A stretch of DNA of 6,710 bases, from positions 1-6,710 of the forward strand of contig DPOH01000306.1 of NCBI GenBank assembly GCA_003539755.1. Direction: 5' to 3'. Both the position numbers and the translations under genes were made by a program. Below are positions 1 through 6,369 of the stretch, in pieces. Each line of letters begins with the position of its first letter. Position 1 is the first letter of the stretch. This DNA is from Clostridium sp. (GTDB taxonomy: Bacteria; Bacillota; Clostridia; Clostridiales; Clostridiaceae). The notes under the pieces are model-generated. The model searched no databases and was not told the origin of the DNA. It saw nothing but the letters and a program-made list of their open reading frames with translations.

Positions 1-155
1 ACTTATCAAGAGTGGTGGAGGGACTGGCCCTATGAAACCCAGCAACCAATATCTAATTAAGATTTATGTGGTGCTAATTCCTGCAGTGAAAGCTGATAGA
101 TAAGGTATTTTTTGTGATTGACATAGCCTAAAGGAAATACCTTTGGGCTTTTGTT
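1..155 (+). promoter_or_regulatory. SAM-I (S-box) riboswitch controlling the metH operon
   Basis: A transcription-attenuating riboswitch that binds S-adenosylmethionine. The aptamer carries the S-box hallmarks: CTTATCAAGAG near base 2, GGTGGAGGGACTGGCCC at about 14-30, ATGAAACCCAGCAACC at 32-47 and AAAGCTGATAG at about 89-99. P1 pairs CTTATC (2-7) with GATAAG (99-104). The expression platform is legible. AAGGTATTT (102-110) is the exact complement of AAATACCTT (135-143), giving a 9-bp antiterminator. It uses the 3' strand of P1 and also the loop and 3' arm of the terminator at 125-155, so the two states exclude each other. SAM binding should stabilise P1, free the terminator and switch the operon off. 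The promoter lies upstream of the window. The family call is certain; the OFF-switch logic follows from the visible pairings and the known family. Confidence 0.97.
125..155 (+). terminator. Riboswitch-controlled intrinsic terminator
   Basis: AGCCTAAAGG (125-134) pairs with CCTTTGGGCT (140-149) with one T-G wobble and a five-base loop, followed by TTTTGTT. Its loop and 3' arm are also the target of the antiterminator strand at 102-110, so this is the regulated part of the SAM-I switch and not a constitutive gene end. Confidence 0.95.
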
Positions 156-188
156 ATATTATAATGCTGTATGCAGAAAATAAATTAT

Positions 189-199
189 AAGGTGGTGAT
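189..199 (+). promoter_or_regulatory. Strong ribosome binding site that decides the start of the activation-protein gene
   Basis: AAGGTGGTGAT matches the complement of the 16S rRNA 3' end (AAGGAGGTGAT) at 10 of 11 positions. Correct spacing points to an ATT codon at 204 (or 207). The only in-frame ATG nearby, at 171, lies upstream of this site and has no ribosome binding site of its own. Confidence 0.75.
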
Positions 200-203
200 T
201 TAT

Positions 204-887
204 ATTATTTTATTTGATTTAAAGATTGATAGAGATGAAGTATTAAGGTATTTAGGACATAATGGTCAAGTGATTAATGATGATATGATGAATCTTATAG
301 ATGAATGTAGAAAAGAAGTTGTACATATAATTTCACCGAGATTTACCTATGGCTATAAGAATGTGAAAGAATGCAAGGAAGGTATAGAGGTTGAAGGGAC
401 AAATCTTATTTTAAAGGGTAATGATATTAAGAATCATCTTAAAAATTCAACGGAATGTGCACTTATGGCTGTTACATTAGGAAATGAAATTGAAAGAAGA
501 ACAAGGCAGTATGAAAAAACAAATCTTACTAAGGGACTTATATTAGATGCATGTGCAACAACAGCCATTGAAGAATTATGTGATATGGTGGAAAATGAAA
601 TTAAAGAATATGCACAAAAGAAAAATATGAGTATAACTTTTAGATATAGTCCAGGATATGGGGATTTTCCTCTGGATATTCAAAAGAGTTTTTTGAATGT
701 TTTAGATGCGCAGAAGAAAATTGGACTTACTGTATCTGAAAATTATTTATTATTTCCTAGAAAATCTGTAACAGCAGTAATAGGTATAATAAATAAAAAT
801 ATTAAAATAAAGAAAAAAAGCTGTGAAGAATGTAATAATTATGAAAATTGTAGCTTTAGAAGAAAGGGAGAAAATTGTGGGGCTTAA
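204..887 (+). CDS. Free-standing methionine synthase activation protein (MetH activation domain in trans)
   Basis: About 227 residues matching the vitamin B12-dependent methionine synthase activation domain, which in E. coli MetH is the C-terminal module. That domain binds SAM and, with an electron donor such as flavodoxin, reductively remethylates cobalamin that has oxidised to cob(II)alamin. The SAM-binding signature is RYSPGYGDFPLDIQ at about residues 147-160, the equivalent of the R-x-x-x-GY motif in MetH. The tail has a C-x2-C-x5-C cluster (Cys207, Cys210, Cys216) and one more Cys two residues before the end, absent from the fused domain; metal binding is possible but unproven. The protein is cytosolic. 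The start is unusual: the best ribosome binding site (189-199) points to ATT at 204, giving an N-terminus of type M-I-L-F-D-L-K-I-D. A frame from ATG 171 (238 residues) is the alternative and lacks a ribosome binding site. The end overlaps metH by 11 bases, so translation is probably coupled. Expression follows the SAM-I riboswitch. Confidence 0.9.
   Translation: MILFDLKIDRDEVLRYLGHNGQVINDDMMNLIDECRKEVVHIISPRFTYGYKNVKECKEGIEVEGTNLILKGNDIKNHLKNSTECALMAVTLGNEIERRTRQYEKTNLTKGLILDACATTAIEELCDMVENEIKEYAQKKNMSITFRYSPGYGDFPLDIQKSFLNVLDAQKKIGLTVSENYLLFPRKSVTAVIGIINKNIKIKKKSCEECNNYENCSFRRKGENCGA
863..870 (+). promoter_or_regulatory. metH ribosome binding site inside the upstream gene
   Basis: AAAGGGAG lies six bases before GTG 877 and within the last codons of the activation-protein gene. 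It supports GTG 877 over the in-frame ATG at 823, and its position suits translational coupling of two proteins that act together. Confidence 0.75.
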
Positions 888-3309
888 AGAAATTTTACAA
901 GATAATATATTAATATTTGATGGAGCAATGGGGACTATGCTTCAAAAAAAAGGATTGAAATTAGGCGAAAATCCTGAATTACTTAATTTAAAGAATCCAG
1001 AAATAATAGAGGAGGTTCATAGAGAATATATAGAAAGTGGATGTAATGTTATAACAACAAATACATTTGGAGCAAATGAACTTAAGCTTAAATTATGTGG
1101 CCTTGAAGTTGAAGATGCTATAGATAGTGCAGTGAAAATTGCAAAGAGAGCTAGAGGAAACAAAGAAGATGTATATATTGCACTTGATATAGGACCTATA
1201 GGAGAACTTTTAGAACCTATGGGAACATTGAGTTTTGATAAAGCTTATGATGTATTTAAGCGTCAAATAATTCAAGGTGTAAAGTCTGGTGTAGATGTAA
1301 TAGTTATTGAAACTATGACTGATTTGTATGAGCTTAAAGCAGCAATACTAGCAGCAAAAGAGAACAGTAGTCTTCCAGTGTTCTGTACAATGACTTTTGA
1401 AGAAAATAAGAGAACATTTACTGGATGTAGTGTTGAAGCCATGGTATTAGTATTGGAAGCATTAGGAGTAGATGCACTTGGAGTAAACTGTTCACTTGGA
1501 CCAAAACAACTTGCGCCAATTGTTGAAGAAATATGTTCACTTGCACATATTCCAGTTATGGTACAGCCTAATGCAGGTCTTCCAGCAATCTCAGAAAATA
1601 ATGAAACTGTATATGATATTACAAAGGAAGAGTTTGCAGAGTCTCTTTCAAGCTTTGTAGATTTAGGTGTAAGAATTGTAGGGGGATGTTGTGGTACTAC
1701 TCCTGAGTATATAAGAGAAGTAAAAACTAGAGTAAAAGATAAAAAACCTATAATTCTTAATAATGAATATTACACATCAGTATGTACTCCTTCAAATGTA
1801 GTTAGAGTAGATGGTGTAAAAATTGTAGGAGAGAGAATAAATCCTACTGGAAAGAAATTATTTAAAGAAGCACTTAAGAATAATGACTTAGACTATATAT
1901 TAAATCAAGCTATTTCACAAGTAGAAGCAGGGGCTCATATATTAGATGTAAATGTAGGGCTTCCTGAAATAAATGAACCTGTTATGATGCATACAGTTAT
2001 TAAGGAAATACAGGGAATTATAGATACTCCGCTTCAGATAGATTCTTCTGATCATAAAGCAATAGAGGCAGGATTACGTTATTATAATGGAAAGCCTATA
2101 TTAAATTCTGTAAATGGTGAAGATAAAGTTCTAGATAAAATATTACCATTAGTAAAAAAATATGGTGCGAACGTAATTGGGCTTACTTTAGATGAAAAAG
2201 GAATTCCACTTAAAGCTGAAGATAGATTTAAAATTGCAGAGAAGATAATTAAAAGAGCAGAAGAATATGGAATTAGAAGAGAAGATGTGTTTATAGATTG
2301 TCTTGTACTTACTGTATCAGCACAGCAAAAGGAAGTACAGGAAACACTTAAAGCAGTAAGAATGGTAAAAGAAAAACTTCATGTAAAAACTCTTCTTGGA
2401 GTGTCAAATATTTCTTTTGGACTTCCAAACAGACAGTTTATAAATGAAACATTCTTGGCTTCTGCATTAGCCAATGGACTGGATCTCCCTATAATGAATC
2501 CTAATGCAGAGGGTATGATGAGGATTATAGATACTTATAATGTTCTATATAATTATGATAAGAATGCAGAACATTATATTGAAAGATATGCAAATATAGA
2601 AGTTAAATCATCTATAAAAAATGATTCTAATAAAGTATTAAGTGGATTAGAAACTAAATTAGGAGATACACAAAGTGATAAATCATCTAAAAGTGATTTG
2701 AAACATGTTGTAATTAAAGGTCTTAAAGAAGAGGCAAAACAATGCACTAAAGAGCTTTTAGAAAATAAAGATGAACTTTATATAGTAAATGAATACCTTA
2801 TACCTGCATTAGATGAAGTGGGAGCAAAATATGAAAAGGGCGAAATATTCCTTCCTCAGTTGATTCAGTCTGCTGAAACAGTTAAAAATGCTTTTTATGT
2901 ATTAAAAGAATCATTAGTTAAAAATAGTGGTAATGCGATTTCAAAAGGGAAAATATTACTTGCAACTGTAAAAGGTGATATTCATGATATAGGGAAGAAT
3001 ATAGTTAAAGTTATACTTGAAAATTATGGATATGAAATAATTGATTTAGGAAAAGATGTACCTATAGAAAAAGTTGTAGAGGCTGCAAAAGTATATGATG
3101 TATCACTTTTGGGACTTAGCGCACTTATGACTACAACACTTAAAAGCATGGAAGAAACTATAAATGCTCTTAGAAAGAGTGGATATGATGGAAAAGTATT
3201 TGTAGGAGGAGCAGTTCTTACTCCAGATTATGCTGAAAAGATTGGAGCAGATTTTTATGCCAAGGATGCAAAGGAATCTGTAGAAATTGCTAAAAGAGTA
3301 TTAGGATAA
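877..3309 (+). CDS. metH: Cobalamin-dependent methionine synthase, lacking the activation domain
   Basis: 5-methyltetrahydrofolate-homocysteine methyltransferase of 810 residues, cytosolic, final step of methionine synthesis. The N-terminal homocysteine domain (about 1-295) opens with FDGAMGTML and has zinc ligands Cys205 (GVNCSLGP) and Cys271/Cys272 (GGCCGTT). The pterin-binding barrel (about 310-570) has GERINPTG at 318-325. A charged Ser/Lys/Asp linker (about 580-610) leads to the four-helix cap (about 612-688). The cobalamin domain (about 690-810) has GDIHDIG, with Asp701-x-His703-x2-Gly706; His703 should be the lower cobalt ligand. E. coli MetH is about 1,227 residues; the shortfall is mostly the missing C-terminal activation domain, supplied by the gene just upstream. 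I chose GTG at 877 because AAAGGGAG (863-870) sits six bases before it; an ATG at 823 is in frame but lies deep in the upstream gene. The 11-base overlap suggests coupled translation. No frameshift is seen. SAM represses it through the riboswitch at 1-155. Confidence 0.97.
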   Translation: MGLKEILQDNILIFDGAMGTMLQKKGLKLGENPELLNLKNPEIIEEVHREYIESGCNVITTNTFGANELKLKLCGLEVEDAIDSAVKIAKRARGNKEDVYIALDIGPIGELLEPMGTLSFDKAYDVFKRQIIQGVKSGVDVIVIETMTDLYELKAAILAAKENSSLPVFCTMTFEENKRTFTGCSVEAMVLVLEALGVDALGVNCSLGPKQLAPIVEEICSLAHIPVMVQPNAGLPAISENNETVYDITKEEFAESLSSFVDLGVRIVGGCCGTTPEYIREVKTRVKDKKPIILNNEYYTSVCTPSNVVRVDGVKIVGERINPTGKKLFKEALKNNDLDYILNQAISQVEAGAHILDVNVGLPEINEPVMMHTVIKEIQGIIDTPLQIDSSDHKAIEAGLRYYNGKPILNSVNGEDKVLDKILPLVKKYGANVIGLTLDEKGIPLKAEDRFKIAEKIIKRAEEYGIRREDVFIDCLVLTVSAQQKEVQETLKAVRMVKEKLHVKTLLGVSNISFGLPNRQFINETFLASALANGLDLPIMNPNAEGMMRIIDTYNVLYNYDKNAEHYIERYANIEVKSSIKNDSNKVLSGLETKLGDTQSDKSSKSDLKHVVIKGLKEEAKQCTKELLENKDELYIVNEYLIPALDEVGAKYEKGEIFLPQLIQSAETVKNAFYVLKESLVKNSGNAISKGKILLATVKGDIHDIGKNIVKVILENYGYEIIDLGKDVPIEKVVEAAKVYDVSLLGLSALMTTTLKSMEETINALRKSGYDGKVFVGGAVLTPDYAEKIGADFYAKDAKESVEIAKRVLG

Positions 3310-3324
3310 AAATCATATAAAAAT

Positions 3325-3359
3325 AAAAAGTGGACTAAAACAAGTCCACTTTTTTGTAT
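3325..3359. terminator. Bidirectional intrinsic terminator between metH and the convergent wall-protein gene
   Basis: A perfect 12-bp stem, AAAAAGTGGACT (3325-3336) with AGTCCACTTTTT (3343-3354), and a six-base loop. It has a T run on the + strand (3350-3355), and the A-rich flank on its left gives a T run on the - strand. It begins 15 bases after the metH stop and lies just past the stop of the - strand gene, so one hairpin can serve both. Confidence 0.95.
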
Positions 3360-4492
3360 TATTGAATCCATGCTCCATCATAACCTAATCTGTATCCACC
3401 AACAGTTGTATTAGATAACATTGCACCACTTCCATCGAAGAAGTACCATTTATTGTTTGTAGGAACTTGCACCCAGCCTGTTCTCATAACACCGTTTGTA
3501 TCCATGTAGTACCATTTATAATTTGAATAAACCCATCCAGTTGCTGCTTTTCCATCTGGTTGAACAAAGTACCAGTTGTTTCCTTGCATAATCCATCCTA
3601 ATTGAGTAGTTGGGAATGTAGGAGCCACTGTATTTGGAGATGGCTTTACTGTTGTATTTGTATTATTAGTTGTTGTGCTATTATTACCAGTAGAAGCTTG
3701 AGTTTTTGAAGCTCTAGTAATGTTTAAAGTATAAGTCCTTTCATTATCATCATCATCTTTGATTTTTACAGGAATTGAATTCTTACCTTCATTTAAACTA
3801 ATTTTTTTAGTCCAGTCATCATCCTCATCAACTTTTGAACCGTTTATTTTTACAGTATAATCATCTTCATCTGGTTCAGCACATATCTTAACATAGGTTA
3901 CATCATTAGCAACATCTATGTCATATGTAGATGTACTTCTTTTAAATGAAAAGCTTACTTCCTTTCCTTTGCTATTAGTGAGTGATAAATCTTCTAAATA
4001 GATATCATCATAATCATCATCATCATCGTCATCATCTGATTCTTTAACTATTCTTAAAGAATATGTTTCTACTACTGAAGAAGAATCATTCTTATCATAT
4101 ACTTTAATCTTGAATATAGTTCCGTTGCTTGCCTTTACATCTGTATCAGTATCGATTTCATCGCTACCTTTAAATATTTTATAAGTATATCCATCATCTA
4201 CAGTGATTGAATTAAAGTTTACTTTGCTTACATTGCTTGCAATCTTAGCGTATAAATCTGTTGGAATTTTATCACTAGAAGAAAGCTTACTTAATCTATA
4301 TTTGCTTTCGCATTTTTTATTAGTATAGATATTAATAGTCTTTCCTTTATTAGTTTCTAAGTCTATTTTTCTTAAGTATTCTCCTTTGCTTGCAGCGTAT
4401 ACAGCATTAGTTCCCATACTTAATGTAGATGGAACGATTGTTGTTAGGCAGCTGAAAGCAACAGTCAAAGCTGCTATTTTTTTAAAATTCAT
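3359..4492 (-). CDS. Secreted wall-binding protein with cadherin-like region and choline-binding-type repeats
   Basis: A 377-residue exported protein of unknown specific role, probably held non-covalently on the cell surface. It starts with a Sec signal peptide: MNFKK, a hydrophobic stretch (6-24) and a likely cleavage after VYA (31-33). A beta-strand-rich region follows (about 38-150). Then comes an uninterrupted run of eight Asp (153-160) plus Tyr-Asp-Asp. Residues 166-257 resemble the cadherin-like beta-sandwich domain (L-x-x-L-S-L-T, a Y-x-I/V-x-V strand, and an ending of R-T-Y-T-L-N-I-T-R). A Ser/Thr/Asn/Pro linker (about 258-298) joins this to wall-binding repeats of about 20 residues starting at 299, 319 and 339, each with the GW...WYY/F...DG/NG pattern, plus a partial repeat to the end. 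Repeats of this family bind choline or other wall polymers; the ligand here is unknown. The start is ATG 4492, preceded by GGGAGG at 10 bases; the frame stays open for 33 more residues, which would bury the signal peptide. Confidence 0.9.
   Translation of the reverse strand: MNFKKIAALTVAFSCLTTIVPSTLSMGTNAVYAASKGEYLRKIDLETNKGKTINIYTNKKCESKYRLSKLSSSDKIPTDLYAKIASNVSKVNFNSITVDDGYTYKIFKGSDEIDTDTDVKASNGTIFKIKVYDKNDSSSVVETYSLRIVKESDDDDDDDDYDDIYLEDLSLTNSKGKEVSFSFKRSTSTYDIDVANDVTYVKICAEPDEDDYTVKINGSKVDEDDDWTKKISLNEGKNSIPVKIKDDDDNERTYTLNITRASKTQASTGNNSTTTNNTNTTVKPSPNTVAPTFPTTQLGWIMQGNNWYFVQPDGKAATGWVYSNYKWYYMDTNGVMRTGWVQVPTNNKWYFFDGSGAMLSNTTVGGYRLGYDGAWIQ
4005..4036 (-). repeat. Trinucleotide (GAT/ATC) tract encoding an Asp run
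   Basis: Near-perfect ATC triplets on the + strand, interrupted by ATA and GTC units, encode Asp153-Asp163 of the wall protein, broken only by Tyr161. Such tracts can change length by slippage without a frameshift. The run separates the N-terminal beta region from the cadherin-like region and could bind calcium or act as a charged spacer. Confidence 0.7.
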
Positions 4493-4552
4493 ATTGTATA
4501 TACCTCCCAAAATCATATCAATAATAAAACGATAGGTTGTACTATCAAATAT

Positions 4553-4582
4553 ATAATACGAATATATAGTAGGATAAGTCAA
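4553..4582 (-). promoter_or_regulatory. Predicted promoter of the wall-binding protein gene
   Basis: Read on the - strand, TTGACT (4582-4577) is followed after 18 bases by TATTAT (4558-4553), suiting the housekeeping sigma factor. It leaves a leader of about 55 bases. A small inverted repeat (GATAG, six bases, CTATC; 4531-4546) lies in that leader. Predicted from sequence match only. Confidence 0.6.
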
Positions 4583-4610
4583 GTAATTCAAGAAAATATT
4601 AAGAAAAGTA

Positions 4611-4638
4611 TTTACAAAGATTAGATTAGTAGTATACT
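4611..4638 (+). promoter_or_regulatory. Predicted promoter of the ECF S-component gene
   Basis: TTTACA (4611-4616), a 16-base spacer and TATACT (4633-4638) fit the housekeeping consensus. Transcription would begin near 4645, leaving a leader of about 109 bases before the ATG at 4754. It is divergent from the wall-protein promoter about 30 bases away. A perfect palindrome sits at the predicted start site. Confidence 0.6.
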
Positions 4639-4640
4639 GG

Positions 4641-4650
4641 TGTATATACA
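4641..4650. promoter_or_regulatory. Candidate operator, palindrome TGTATATACA at the predicted start site
   Basis: TGTATATACA is a perfect 10-base palindrome placed three bases after the -10 box. A second overlapping inverted repeat, TATAC-4-GTATA (4633-4646), covers the -10 box itself. A repressor here would block initiation. If the transporter carries niacin, NiaR would be the natural candidate, but I cannot confirm a NiaR motif. AT-rich palindromes also arise by chance. Confidence 0.35.
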
Positions 4651-4753
4651 GCTAAAGGCTGAAACATAAAAAAGTGTACAAGGTTGTATCCGTATTTATT
4701 ATTAAATATTTAATTATTACAGAATTTAATGACTTAATTATGGGGGAATAAAA

Positions 4754-5296
4754 ATGAATAATAGAATAAAAGAAATGGTTTATGCAGGTCTTCTTACAGC
4801 ACTTGCAATAATAATACCAACTTATTTTGGATTTTTAAGAATATTTGTACCACCTGCATTTTCAGCAACTATAGCAGCCCATGTACCAATGATGATAGGG
4901 ATGCTTATATCACCATTTGTAGCGGCAGTAGTTGGAGTAGGATCAACAATTGGATTTATAATGTCAGGACTTCCAGCTCCAGTAGTAGCAAGAGCTGCAA
5001 TGCATATAATTGTCGGATTTATTGGCGCTAAAATGATAAGTAAATATTCTAATTATGCCATGGCAGCTGCAATAACAGCACCAATACATGGATTTTTAGA
5101 GATGATTGTAGTTATTCCACTTATAGGGATAGTTGTGGATTGGGCATTAATAGTTACATTAGTTGGAAGTATAGTTCATCATTGCGTTGATGCTGTAATA
5201 GCATATGTAATAATTAAAGCTGTTGCAAAAGCAAAAAATAAAAATATATATAATGCTTTAGGGGATTTTGATAAACAATTATCAAGTATTAATTAG
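4754..5296 (+). CDS. ECF transporter substrate-binding (S) component, NiaX-like
   Basis: A 180-residue integral membrane protein with about five or six hydrophobic segments (roughly 9-28, 38-60, 62-72, 78-95, 102-127, 131-158) and a polar tail. It has the S-component layout: a short N-terminus followed by an Ala/Leu-rich first helix (YAGLLTALAIIIP), then a conserved AHVPMMIGMLISP block (42-54), a GF.MSG.P turn (67-74), and Arg80 and His84. The S-H-V-x-x-F/I-x-x-M-x-I-S-P style of this block is what I associate with predicted niacin transporters (NiaX), so import of niacin or a related vitamin is the best guess. Substrate assignment from sequence alone is weak in this superfamily. It needs the shared ATPases EcfA1/A2 and EcfT, none of which is encoded here, as is usual for group II systems. 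GGGGG lies eight bases before ATG. It is monocistronic, with its own promoter and terminator. Confidence 0.85.
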   Translation: MNNRIKEMVYAGLLTALAIIIPTYFGFLRIFVPPAFSATIAAHVPMMIGMLISPFVAAVVGVGSTIGFIMSGLPAPVVARAAMHIIVGFIGAKMISKYSNYAMAAAITAPIHGFLEMIVVIPLIGIVVDWALIVTLVGSIVHHCVDAVIAYVIIKAVAKAKNKNIYNALGDFDKQLSSIN

Positions 5297-5339
5297 AACA
5301 AATTTAATAAGTCAATTAGGATACAATAAGATTTATATG

Positions 5340-5375
5340 ATGGGTAGTCTGATTTAGTTAGATTACTCATTTTTT
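5340..5375 (+). terminator. Intrinsic terminator after the ECF S-component gene
   Basis: A 13-bp stem with three G-U pairs joins 5340-5352 (ATGGGTAGTCTGA) and 5358-5370 (TTAGATTACTCAT). The loop is five bases and a T run continues to 5375. It lies about 43 bases after the stop codon. Confidence 0.88.
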
Positions 5376-5539
5376 ATTGATAAATTATTAGTTATTAATT
5401 ACAATGTATATTTTGAATTATAATAAATAAAACATTACAATGAATAGGTAAAATTACTTCAACCAATATATGGCCTCTTATGAGAATTATATAGTAATAT
5501 AATTAATGATAAAAATCTTTATAAAATTATATAAATGTA
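5376..5539. other. AT-rich intergenic spacer, no gene recognised
   Basis: No convincing reading frame, RNA or insertion sequence is seen. It holds one perfect but AT-only inverted repeat, AATTATAT-AGTA-ATATAATT (5485-5504), and two copies of ATTACAATG around 5398 and 5434, both plausible as background in such AT-rich DNA. Confidence 0.5.
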
Positions 5540-5567
5540 TAGACAAAAGGGAGAAATATCATATAAT
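5540..5567 (+). promoter_or_regulatory. Predicted promoter of the DUF1292 / acidic-protein operon
   Basis: TAGACA (5540-5545), a 16-base spacer and a perfect TATAAT (5562-5567). Transcription would start near 5574. That leaves about 77 bases before the preferred TTG start at 5651, but only about 14 before the ATG at 5588, where no ribosome binding site is seen. Confidence 0.55.
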
Positions 5568-5650
5568 AAGGTTAGAATAGTTTAAAGATGAATGATGTAA
5601 AGCATACTATTACTGAAATATTTTTAAGCAGAAAATTAGAGGTGAACATT

Positions 5651-5896
5651 TTGGAAGAAAAGGAAATAATGTCTTTTAGAGACGAAGAAGGAAATAAAGT
5701 TGATTTTGAGGCGATAGCAAAAATTTATCTTGAAGAACAAGGATATTTATTATTATCACCAGTAGATGAAGACAGTGATGATATGTTTGCTTTTAGAATA
5801 GATGTAAATGAAGAAGGCAAGGAAGAATTAAACCTTGTTGAAGATGATAATGAATTTGAAAAGATTAAGAAAGAATATAAAAAGTTATTATACTAA
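5651..5896 (+). CDS. DUF1292 (YrzB-like) small acidic protein
   Basis: About 81 residues, cytosolic, function unknown. The pattern FRDEEGNKVDFEAIAKIYLEEQGYLLLSPVDEDSDDMFAFRI matches the DUF1292 family, to which B. subtilis YrzB belongs: an acidic protein with a D-E-E-G-N turn and a short all-beta core ending in a FAFR-type strand. In many Firmicutes the family sits in the alaS-yrzL-yrrK neighbourhood; here it does not. A Glu/Lys-rich tail (about 55-81) extends the core. The start is uncertain. TTG 5651 is preceded by AGAGGTGA (5638-5645) at good distance and is my choice; ATG 5669 (75 residues) and ATG 5588 (102 residues, no ribosome binding site) are in the same frame. It is the first gene of a two-gene unit, 17 bases before the next. 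Confidence 0.82.
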   Translation: MEEKEIMSFRDEEGNKVDFEAIAKIYLEEQGYLLLSPVDEDSDDMFAFRIDVNEEGKEELNLVEDDNEFEKIKKEYKKLLY

Positions 5897-5913
5897 TAGA
5901 TGAGGTGAATTTA

Positions 5914-6312
5914 ATGGATAGTTCAGAAATCATAAATTATTTAGAAGAAAACGGGTTAGCTGATATTGAAGAGGTAAGACAAGATGATGATTGTGTAATT
6001 ATCAAATTCTACTATGATTTTGATAAAGAAGAACTTGCTGCAGCAAAAAGCTATTCTAATGATGAAAGTGATTATGAAGAAGAAAGTGATGAATGGTATA
6101 GAGAATACTATATTCCATATTTAAAAGATATAGCTGTTGATAATACAGAATCAATTGTTGAAGATGTAATGGATGAATTTGAAGTACAATGTTTTATGAA
6201 AGACCTTGGAATGGAAAGTGGAGAAAGTGGATACTTTAAGTTTATAATGTCAGTATCAGATAGTATGGATGAATCTGAATTAGAAGATGTATTAAACGAT
6301 TACGAAGATTAA
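5914..6312 (+). CDS. Acidic hypothetical protein, 132 residues
   Basis: I do not recognise a named family. It is a soluble, strongly acidic protein with no signal peptide, membrane segment or Cys pair motif (one Cys near residue 26, another near 90). The N-terminus looks like a small helix (SSEIINYLEENGL) followed by a beta strand (CVIIKFYYDF). The middle is very rich in Asp/Glu, with Trp and several Tyr (SDYEEESDEWYREYYIPYL); the C-terminus is mixed and ends in a run of acidic residues. ATG 5914 is chosen: GAGGTG (5902-5907) stands six bases before it, whereas the GTG at 5905 in the same frame lies inside that site. It follows the DUF1292 gene by 17 bases, so the two are very likely co-transcribed. 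No clear terminator is seen after the stop, so readthrough towards the RNA gene downstream is possible. Confidence 0.85.
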   Translation: MDSSEIINYLEENGLADIEEVRQDDDCVIIKFYYDFDKEELAAAKSYSNDESDYEEESDEWYREYYIPYLKDIAVDNTESIVEDVMDEFEVQCFMKDLGMESGESGYFKFIMSVSDSMDESELEDVLNDYED

Positions 6313-6334
6313 AATAATTGGTAATTAAATGTTA

Positions 6335-6362
6335 TTGAAATAATATTTATATATGCTATAAT
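6335..6362 (+). promoter_or_regulatory. Strong promoter of the structured ncRNA
   Basis: TTGAAA (6335-6340), 16 bases, then TGC-TATAAT: a perfect -10 box (6357-6362) with the extended TG motif at 6354-6355. Transcription should begin at about 6369-6371, just before the first base of the closing helix of the RNA (6373). This is the best promoter match in the window and implies abundant RNA. Confidence 0.85.
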
Positions 6363-6369
6363 AAAAACA

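Noticed and set aside
160..165. TATAAT just after the riboswitch terminator as an internal promoter
   Set aside because: No -35 box at proper distance; the sequence there is part of the terminator hairpin.
823..876. ATG 823 as the start of metH
   Set aside because: It lies in the upstream gene without a ribosome binding site and adds 18 residues before the family's usual N-terminus; GTG 877 has a good site and puts the zinc cysteines at the expected positions.
4493..4591. 33-residue N-terminal extension of the wall-binding protein
   Set aside because: It would bury the signal peptide, contains the ribosome binding site of ATG 4492 and overlaps the predicted promoter.
4645..4753. TPP, FMN, folate or preQ1 riboswitch in the leader of the S-component gene
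   Set aside because: None of the conserved core sequences of these aptamers is present.
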